Part shown: positions 56,959 through 64,000 of the stretch, piece after piece
Position numbering within the stretch: position 1 is the first letter of the stretch
Layout: each line of letters opens with the position of its first letter
Origin: Rhodotorula mucilaginosa
Lineage: Eukaryota > Basidiomycota > Microbotryomycetes > Sporidiobolales > Sporidiobolaceae
Length of the DNA: 64,000 bases
Direction: 5' to 3'
NCBI GenBank assembly: GCA_034406715.1
Contig: CP137870.1
Span: 558,001 to 622,000, forward strand
Notes under the pieces: generated by a model
Database searches by the model: none
The model's input: only the letters and a program-made list of their open reading frames with translations
Told to the model about the DNA's origin: nothing
Program-made: the position numbers and the translations under genes

Positions 56959-58772
56959 CTACAGGCTGGCGTACGTTTTCCCGAGATCGGTCAAGCTGCC
57001 ATCTTTCGCGAAGAAATTGGCCCACTCGTTACCGTCGTCAAAGGCGCCTGTCGCGTCGATCCGTCAGTTCAAACTCTGCAGCGTGTCATCTCTCGTTTGA
57101 GTTGCTCCATGCACTCACCAAAAACGGCATATCGCTCAATAAAGTCCTGCTTTTCGAGCCAGGGAACCGCAAATTGGAGGAATTTCTTCTGCTCCTCGAG
57201 GGTGCCTCGACCCATGAATTCGGTTAGCCATATGGGCTTCTTGAGCTTGGCGTGGGCGTCCGTCAGGTACGATGTGAAGTAGTCGGTATTGCTGTGAGTC
57301 AGGAGTTCTCCGGTCAGGATGCGGTGGGTGGGTTTGGAAAGGACAGGCTGAGAGCGCAGGTGTCTCGTCCTCCTAACTGACCCTGCAGCATCATACCAGT
57401 GGAGCTTTCGAATAGAAGACAAGCCAGCAGTCTTTGAAGCTGTTAGAAGCTTGCATCGAACAAGACTCACTGCGTACGCGTCGATGGTGCATCCGTCACA
57501 GGCGGCGACAAAATCGAGCAGCCACGGCACGCCCATGTTCTTCCCGTCGGTGGTCTTGACACCGTTCGTGACCCCGGGCGAGACGAGCTTGGCAGATTTA
57601 GAGAACTCCTGAATCTGAGCTTTCCAGAGGGCGGCAGCTTGTGAAGGGGTCAGGTTCGCTTGTTCGGCGAGATCCGGTTCGTTGAACCTGGGACAGCGGC
57701 GTCACGAGTCAGCTCGGACCAGACTCGTCGGGGGACCACAGCGGCAGTCAGCTCTCACCCGAGAACATGGGTCGCCCCAGCTTCAATCGCCGCTGTCGCC
57801 TCCTTGTCCCACGCGTCTGTTTTTGCGCCCCAGCTGTACAAAAAATGTGTGTCGGCCACAAGCTCTTGCATGCTTAGAAAAACTCGGCCACTCACAGCTG
57901 CGGGACATACATAACTCCCTTTCCGGGCTGCCCGCCCGGATTTGAAGCCCAGTTGTAAGCCCAGTCGAGTCCGAGCTGCTGGGCGAATTCCGCTTTGTTG
58001 TATCCTGCGCCCTTCTTGCCAGAGTTTGAGACTTTCGTTGGGCTCGGAGGAGTCTGGGTGGTGGTCGTCCTGGTAGAAGAGGAGGTAGCCTGTGTGACAC
58101 TCAGTTTGGCAGGGGCAGTAGTAGACTTTGGCGTATCAGTGGCGGGAGGTGTCTGAGGTTGCCGAATTTTCAGCATGCGAAAACTACCTCCGGACTGCCT
58201 GAAGTCTCCCTTACCTTGGTGGCGGTGCCTGTCTGCTCGGTAGAAGATGACTTCCTAGGGGTAGCCTCACTCGTGTCGTCGGTGGGACTACTGGTAACGG
58301 TTTCCGAAATGGTGGCGGAACTGCTTTCGGTCGTGCCGTCCTCCGTCGGCGTGTCCGGCATCGTGACTGCACCACCCTCACTGCTGTTGTCGGTATTTGA
58401 GGGAAGCTGTGCATCGGCAGACGGGAGCGTAGCGGAACGAGAATAGAAATAATAGGCCAGGGCGCTTGTAGCGAGGATCGCGAATACGAGGATAATCGGC
58501 AAAAGCGTGCTCCGGGAGCGCTGCAATGGATGCTCCAGGTCAGAGAAAGGGTAAGGTACGCTAAAGAAGGAAAGGAAGCTCACCGATTGCTTCGAACGCC
58601 GGACACCCGCTTCTTCGTCCGAAGCATCCGAGTTTCTCGAGGAGTCGGAATCAGTAGAACTCTGCTCCCCATGTCGGCGGCGGCTTCTTTTCGAAGTGTC
58701 GAGGCTATCGTCGGAATTGGCACTAGTCCCATCGTCGGACTCTGAGGCGGAAGATTGGCGGCGGCGAGGCAT
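56959..58772 (-). CDS. GH128-type glucanase-like, type II membrane protein
   Basis: Probable β-1,3-glucan-active enzyme at the cell surface. Eight exons: 58772-58584, 58520-58215, 58152-57896, 57833-57759, 57687-57471, 57404-57382 (23 nt), 57291-57119, 57047-56959; 442 residues. A cytosolic Ser/Asp/Arg-rich tail precedes one TM (LLPIILVFAILATSALAYYFY). A Thr/Ser-rich extracellular stalk follows, then the barrel: GLDWAYNWASNP, THVLGFNEPDLAEQ (acid/base Glu), VSPGVTNG, IDAYALHWYD across the micro-exon, KPIWLTEFMG (nucleophile Glu), ERYAVFG and the ending SLTDLGKTYASL. All are hallmarks of the fungal GH128/ASL family. The 23-nt exon uses an AAG acceptor but rebuilds the conserved HWY strand. Confidence 0.88.
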
Positions 58773-59200
58773 GCAGGTCGCTTGCTTGGGTCACCGAGGC
58801 ATCAGGCTCGGCGGGCGCCACTCGATCTCAAGCGTAGGTAGGAACTAAGCCCGCGTGTCTCAACAGCGTCGTGAGCAGACAGAAGCATCCAGGTCGAAGG
58901 AGGCCGCAGATCGATGGCCCGCCGAAAAGAGTGGCGCGAGCAACGGACAAGCCGCGGAGGTGGATGTGAGGGGAAAACGTCTAAGTGAGATTGCCATTCC
59001 GGGACCTTTTTGGGTGGCGCCATTGCCGTGGAACATAGTATCATGTGGAAAGAGAAGAGAAGGAGAACATGGGGTGTATCTGGCCCAAGAAAGGAAACAA
59101 GAAAGAAAGACGACGAGAAGTCCAAAAAGGTTGCGAGGGGAGCGGGGAATCAAGAGTGGTGCGAAGTCGGACGGCGAGACAGCGAGAAGCAAGGGCGAGT
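58773..59200. other. intergenic region
   Basis: 428 bp between PDH E2 (3' end) and the GH128 gene start, both minus. No feature recognised. Confidence 0.5.
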
Positions 59201-61175
59201 TTACAGCATGAACGAGAGCGGGGACTGCAGCAAGCGAAGGGAGAGGTCAGTGGTGGATCCCAGGAAAACCACAAACGGAACGGGCTGCGCACCTCCAAGT
59301 AGGACTTGAAGGCCTTCATCCACCTTGCGCCGACGGCGCCGTCGACGACGCGGTGGTCGCACGAGAGGGTAGCCTTCATGACGTTGACCTCCTTGAAGCC
59401 CTTCTCGGCGGTCGGGTCGAGGACGAGCTTCTTCTCGCTGGTGCCGATCGCGAGGATGCACGACTGCGGCGGGTTGATGATGGCCGTGAACGAGTCGATG
59501 CCCATCATGCCGAGGTTCGAGATGGTGAACGAACCGCCCTGGTACTCTTCGGGCTTGAGCTTGCCGTCGCGAGCCTTGCCGGCGAGTGCCTTGGCCTGCG
59601 ACGAGATGGTCGCGAGCCCTTTGCGGCCGGCGTCGGCAATGATGGGCGTGATGAGGCCGTTCGGGGTCGCGACGGCGACGCAAACGTCCTGAGTCTCGTA
59701 CTGCCGGATAAAGTCGCCGTGCCAGCCCGAGTTGACTTCGGGCACGTCCTGGAGTGCGAGCGCCGAAGCCTTGACGATAAAGTCGTTGACCGAGAGCTTG
59801 ACGCCACCCTTGACACCGTCCTTGGCGGCACCACTGCCGGCGGCATCGGCAGCCTTGGCAGCCGTGTTGAACGCCTCGCGGAGCTTGTTGACGCGGTCCA
59901 TGTTGATTTCGACGGTCAGGTAGTAGTGCGGGGTGCTCGACTTGGACTCGGTCAGGCGGCCGGCGATGACGCGGCGCATGTTCGACACGGGCGTGTCGAC
60001 GTAGGCGGCACCGGCGCCAGCAGCCGGCGAGGCCTTGGCGGCCGCGGCCGGACCAGCCGTCGCCGCTGCTGCCGGAGTCGACGCCTTGAACTTCTCAACG
60101 TCCTCCTTGGTGATGCGGCCCTCGGGGCCGGTACCCTTGACCTTGGCGAGGGGAACACCCTGCTCGAGGGCGAGGCGCTTGGCCATCGGGGTGGCAAGGA
60201 TGACGGGGCGGTCGGACGAGAGCTCGAGACCTCCCTCCTCCTTCTTCGGTTCAGACTTCTTGGGTGCCGACGACTCGTCCGCCTTCTTGGGCTGCTCCTC
60301 CTCCTTCTTCGGCTCTGACTTTTCCTGCTTCGACTCCTCCTTGGGCTCGCCACTCTGGCTCGGGGTCGCCTCGTCGACCAATGCCTTGATGGCCGCCTCG
60401 GAAAAGTCGTCGCCCTCCTCGCCGAGGATGGCAACCGCCGATCCGACCTGAACCGCCTTGGAACCGTCGCCGACCTGTAGCAGATCACCGAATGGTGTCG
60501 GATTAGCTCTCGTCTCACCCGGGTCGCGGAAATGGAGCGAGAGCGAGGGTGAACGCACCAAGATCTTGCCGAGGACACCCTCGTCCTGAGCCTCGACATC
60601 CATCGTTGCCTTGTCGGTTTCCTGATCAAGTGAAAGAGAGCGCGAGCGCAAGATGGGGTGATGATCCCGATCAGTCGCTTGATCTCGGCACGAGGGGATA
60701 AAAGGGAGATCCGTACAATCTCGAGGAGGACGTCACCCGGCGCAAACGAGTCACCCTCCTTGACCTTCCACTGAGCGATGCCACCCTCGGTCATGGTCGG
60801 CGACCTGTTCGATCGAGCGCGGGCGCATTCAGATCAGCAAAAGGATCTTTGTGTTTCTGGCTGGATCGGATGGGATGCCACCTGGGCGGTGACTGGTAGA
60901 GCCACGAGGGAAGAGGGACGCACATGGCGGGGAAGAGGAACTTGGTCAAAGCAGCCGAAGCAGGCGAGGCATGGAACTCTGCGAGACGGTTGCCAGCGTG
61001 GGTGTGCAAGAATAGCGCAGTCGGCGGATCGATGGCACGGGAGGAAGAGAGGGATCCTGGCGTCAGCACGCGCTCTCGGTTCGAGGCGCGGTCACAAGGA
61101 GAGAGAGAGTAGCTCACGGCGCACTGCCTGGGTGCGGGCCACGGCGCGAGCACGCTGAGCGATGAGGGAGCGCAT
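59201..61175 (-). CDS. LAT1: dihydrolipoyllysine acetyltransferase (PDH E2)
   Basis: Core acetyltransferase of the mitochondrial pyruvate dehydrogenase complex. Six exons: 61175-61118, 60978-60924, 60804-60717, 60621-60559, 60474-59293, 59224-59201; 489 residues. The presequence is [20 protein letters not shown]. The lipoyl domain starts [19 protein letters not shown] and carries the lipoylated lysine in [11 protein letters not shown] Lys/Glu/Pro linker precedes the E1/E3-binding domain ([30 protein letters not shown]). The catalytic domain has [31 protein letters not shown], and the active-site His/Asp in [12 protein letters not shown]. The last exon is 24 nt and supplies SPLSFML-stop, the canonical E2 end. 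All phases agree. Confidence 0.96.
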
Positions 61176-61872
61176 GGTGGGTGGGTTGGAGGGTTGGGGG
61201 ACGCGACGACGAGACCGAATGCGCGGCTGTGAGCGGGACGAGCGGGTCAGTCGGCGGTACAGAAGGTTACAGCAGCTGCCTCACACCTTCGCAACTCACG
61301 CTAGACGGGCTTGCGGGCGCGAAGAGAGCAGCTGGCCTCACCGAGTTCGACGACTCCGAGTCGGATCGCGAAAAAAATTGTCAGAGTTGGGCATTTGCGT
61401 TCGACGCTCTCTCGCCCTCTCTCTCTCTCTCTCTTTTGCTCGCCCTCTTCATGGGATATGCGAACACTCGAACTCATGCTGCTGCCGATGAGATCCTTTC
61501 CCGGGCGGCGGAGACGTGCTCGCTACACAGCCCGAGCGTCTCCGAGTGAGCGGCCCCATGCCCTCAGGACACGCGTCCATGCACAACAAAGAGACAAGGA
61601 GACCGAATTGTGACAGTATGCGTACTAAGCTACAAGCGAACACGAGTGAAGAAAGCGGGGAAGGGGACAAAAGCGAAGAGAGGGAACGCGCAAGACTTGG
61701 GAGCGAAGGGCGAGAGGAGAACGAAAGGTAACGGAAGGGTCCTGGAAGCGCTAGCGTTGGGAGCCGTTCTCCACCATCAGTCAGTGGACTCGAGCGCGAA
61801 GCCAGACCTGAGCGCAGGGAGCGACTCACTGCGCAAAAGCTTCGAACGCCACTCCCGCTCGAGAGGGTCTCC
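61176..61872. other. intergenic region with CT tract
   Basis: About 700 bp between the start of PDH E2 and the stop of the tiny HMG-like gene, both minus. A CT microsatellite lies at about 61416-61434. Short frames on the plus strand show no recognisable feature. Confidence 0.45.
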
Positions 61873-62782
61873 TCACTTGCCCGCCTTCGGGTTCTCGTCG
61901 CTAACCTTCCACTCCTCGCTGTCGGGAAGTCGTTCATCGTCGCGTCAGCTCGCGCGCCACAGTCAAGCTATTCCAGGGAACGCCCGCGGCAAGGAAGGCT
62001 GACTGGATGCTGTCGCCGCCACGACGCCACCTTATTTCAGGACGCCTCCGGACGCGGCGCACCGACTCACCGGATCTGCTCTTGACGGTCCGTACCGCTC
62101 TGCAAGGCGAAAAAGAATCCGAGCCTCGTCAGCGCCATGTCGCCCGGGGCCATATGCTCGAGCACGGGTGATGGCTTGAGAAGGTCGCGATTAAAACTCC
62201 TGCTTCGACTCCGCTCAGACGTCTCGCGGGCTGCGACCGTGACTGGTTTGCGTGGCCTCTTGCTGTTGCAACGAGCAGCGGCAAAGGTGGACCGAGCCCG
62301 ACCGAGGGCAGCGCGAAGGAGGAGAGGAGGGGACTCTATCGGCGACAGCTCACCTGGTTGGGGTATTCGCGCTTGAGTTCCTCTGCGCGGTCAGGCAAGG
62401 TGAATGTGGTATAAGTACGAGTCGAGCTTGTCGCAGAATAGCCAGCCCCGACCATACGACAAGAATGAACGTCCGAGTAAGGCGATCGAGGCTGGCATTC
62501 AACGCGGCAAATTAAAGCGCAACTCACCCGTCCTCCGGGAGCGGAAGTCGGCCCAGGCAGTCGACTGCGCCGAGGAGCTGTGTTTCTTGTCTGTAGCGCG
62601 ATAAGATAACATCAGCCTAGGTCCATGAGGTTCGTCCGGGTCCGCTCCGAAGCGCGGCGGGTGAGCAAGTCCTGGTCGAAAGGGTCTTATGATGCGGGCG
62701 GGGCAAGAGACAGGACACCTCGCCGGTGTGCCTTGACAGGTCGGGGATGGGGGCTGTTAAACGCTGGAGCCTTACTTGGCAT
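61873..62782 (-). CDS. tiny YABBY/HMG-like protein (57 aa)
   Basis: Five coding exons: 62782-62776 (7 nt), 62590-62528, 62382-62354 (29 nt), 62099-62071 (29 nt), 61918-61873. Donors are GTAAGG, GTGAGT, GTGAGC and GTGAGT; all acceptors are CAG. The product begins MPNKKHSSSAQ, continues TAWADFRSRRTEELKREYP, NQSGTDRQEQIREEWK, and ends VSDENPKAGK. The last 37 residues align without gaps to the C-terminus of the 96-aa protein at 1317-2081, sharing 14 positions that include the L-K, P, G, R-x-E, W-K and N-P-K-A residues of the YABBY/HMG-like fold. Role in chromatin or DNA binding is inferred. No single reading frame covers it, so it would be missed by frame-based annotation. The first exon is the least certain part. 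Confidence 0.68.
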
Positions 62783-63504
62783 GCTGAGAGGACGTCCGAG
62801 TGTTTGCTGTGCAGATACAAGGGCAGAGGTAGGTCAGCAAGTGGACGAAGGCCTGCCCGCGAAGCCACTCCTTCTCGGGGTCGCTCGGCGACGCGTCCGG
62901 ACCTCCGACGGTCGCTTGACGACCTGAACCTTACCTGCAGTCGAGGAGTGCAAAAGAGGGTGGTCAAGTGACAGGAAAGAGGAGAAAGGAGGGAAAGAAC
63001 GACGTCGGTTCAGGCGACTCGTTCCTTCGCGCGGGACCGCAGACGCAACGCCATCGAGCCCGGACCATCGCGCTCTCGTTTGCAGGGACTCGCAAATGAT
63101 TCTTTCTGGTCGTCGGCGTACTCATCTAGGCCTCTAGAGCGCTACTAAAAGAAGCGACCTTTTCTTTTTTCCACTCACCGTACAAAAATTCGTCATTGAG
63201 GGCTTTCGGTCACAGATTTGTTTCCAGTAATCCTCAGCTAGATACATGTCCGAGCTGAGAGGCAGACAGCCCATAACGAAGACAGCAGTCTGCCCTTTTC
63301 TGCTTTACCTGCTTCGACGGGCGATTCCCCCTGCCGAGAGGCGCCGCTGCTGCTGCTTCCGCGTCGTGGGGCCCAAAGAACTCGACGTGTTTCTGCACCG
63401 TCGACTGTCGCCGCTATACTCGAGGTGTAGACAAGGGCTGTCACAGAGAACGAGGCAGCAGCAGCGAAGAAAGCCAAACGCCGTGACTGCCCCACCGCCG
63501 CTTG
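62783..63504. other. divergent intergenic region
   Basis: About 720 bp upstream of the tiny HMG-like gene (-) and of the partial gene at the edge (+). A T/C-rich stretch lies near 63160-63176 and a small AT-richer patch near 63180-63200. No gene supported. Confidence 0.45.
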
Positions 63505-64000
63505 ATGGCACCCGACCTGGTGTCTCCGACTCCGGTCAACGCAGCCCGCACCGTGCACTTCCGACTCGACGGCGATGAGAGCGGAGCGACTAGTCCAGCA
63601 GCGAGTGAACCCTCGACAAGATCTTCGACTGCGTTTTCGATTCCGCCTCCGCCCGCTTCGCCCTTGCCGCCTCCGAAACTCGTCAGTCCCGACGGCAACG
63701 GCTCTTCCCAGGATGCGTACTTCCACGACGACGATTACTACGAGGATACGGACGAGCATCAGCCAGTCGCGTCGACCTCGAAGCTCGTGCACGGCGATTC
63801 GAGGGAATCGGCCGATCTGCGGCATTATCCTCCTCGCCCTCTCGCGTCGAGCGTATCTTCCCGAGAAGCGCAGTTCGACCTCGACTCGGAAGAGATCGAA
63901 GAGCACGACACCAGCTACGAGCCGCTCATGGAAGGGCTCGTGCATTCCGGTTTGCGGCGAGCGAGTCTCGACTTGCGCGGCGAGGCGAGGCGGTTGAAGG
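63505..64000 (+). CDS. partial acidic/Ser-Pro-rich protein, cut by window end
   Basis: Open frame from ATG 63505 to the last base, 165 codons with no stop; the gene continues beyond the window. The visible part starts MAPDLVSPTPVNAARTVHF and is disordered in appearance: Ser/Pro/Ala-rich, then acidic and aromatic (DAYFHDDDYYEDTDEHQ), then SREAQFDLDSEEIEEHD and SYEPLMEGLVHSGLRRASLD. There is no domain yet. The plus-strand reading is preferred over the minus-strand frame 63238-63945 because its composition is that of a real N-terminal region. I do not recognise the protein; acidic cytosolic N-termini of polytopic membrane proteins can look like this. Confidence 0.55.
   Translation, partial: MAPDLVSPTPVNAARTVHFRLDGDESGATSPAASEPSTRSSTAFSIPPPPASPLPPPKLVSPDGNGSSQDAYFHDDDYYEDTDEHQPVASTSKLVHGDSRESADLRHYPPRPLASSVSSREAQFDLDSEEIEEHDTSYEPLMEGLVHSGLRRASLDLRGEARRLK

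Noticed and set aside
63238-63945. Minus-strand 235-codon frame at the right edge
   Set aside because: The plus-strand frame from 63505 has more protein-like composition (acidic, Ser/Pro-rich) and stays open to the window end.
1-64000. Search for transposons, viral remnants, CRISPR arrays and rRNA
   Set aside because: No reverse transcriptase, integrase, transposase, long terminal or inverted repeats, spaced repeats or rRNA sequence seen. Repeats are limited to microsatellites and two intronic G/C runs.

Overview
The window is nuclear DNA of a basidiomycete yeast. It is GC-rich, and I can place 27 protein genes with about 113 short spliceosomal introns, mostly 55-200 nt. Exons are often tiny. 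Long stop-free antisense frames arise from the strong third-position G/C bias. The gene set (large Rim101/PacC factor, pentafunctional ARO1, fused ADE5,7, GT49 and GH128 enzymes, a lysozyme-like GH23 protein) and the intron density fit a Pucciniomycotina red yeast (Rhodotorula/Rhodosporidium/Sporobolomyces type). That placement is inference, not a measured match. I see no transposon, CRISPR, rRNA or convincing tRNA.

Layout. 0-10 kb: mitochondrial ribosomal mL40 (-), a 96-aa YABBY/HMG-like protein (+), ketopantoate reductase (-), a U1A/U2B''-type RRM protein (+), a Ser-rich tail-anchored protein (-), Elongator ELP4 (+). 10-16.6 kb: mitochondrial acyl carrier protein (-), a 98-aa orphan (+), ADE5,7 (-), ribosomal eL41 (+). 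17.3-26.8 kb, all minus: aspartyl-tRNA synthetase, glycogen phosphorylase, GNL1-type circularly permuted GTPase. 26.9-37 kb: ARO1 (+), seipin (-), GT49 glycosyltransferase (+). 37-48 kb: FCP1 CTD phosphatase (-), an 84-aa membrane protein (+), lysozyme-like GH23 protein (+), gamma-COP SEC21 (+). 48-64 kb: Rim101/PacC zinc-finger factor (-), PB1-domain protein with a possible LIR (+), two-SANT Myb protein (+), GH128 glucanase-like membrane protein (-), pyruvate dehydrogenase E2 (-), a second tiny YABBY/HMG-like protein (-), and the start of an unknown acidic protein (+) cut by the window edge.

Most genes are housekeeping and work independently. Functional groupings are mitochondrial (mL40, ACP, PDH E2, possibly AspRS through an upstream start), amino-acid/purine synthesis (ARO1, ADE5,7), secretion and cell surface (gamma-COP, GT49, GH128, lysozyme-like, seipin), and RNA/transcription (U1A, FCP1, Rim101, Myb, ELP4). 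The most interesting material is (i) two unlinked miniature YABBY/HMG-like proteins assembled from exons as short as 7-9 nt, (ii) genes whose first coding exon is only the ATG (ARO1) or 12 nt (GNL1) or whose last coding exon starts with the stop codon (eL41), (iii) an AspRS with an in-frame upstream mitochondrial leader, (iv) a PB1/LIR protein that looks like a minimal autophagy receptor, and (v) Rim101 with three YPxL motifs and several GCCARG sites upstream of its own start.

All exon boundaries were read by eye from splice signals, reading frame and family conservation. None is backed by transcripts.
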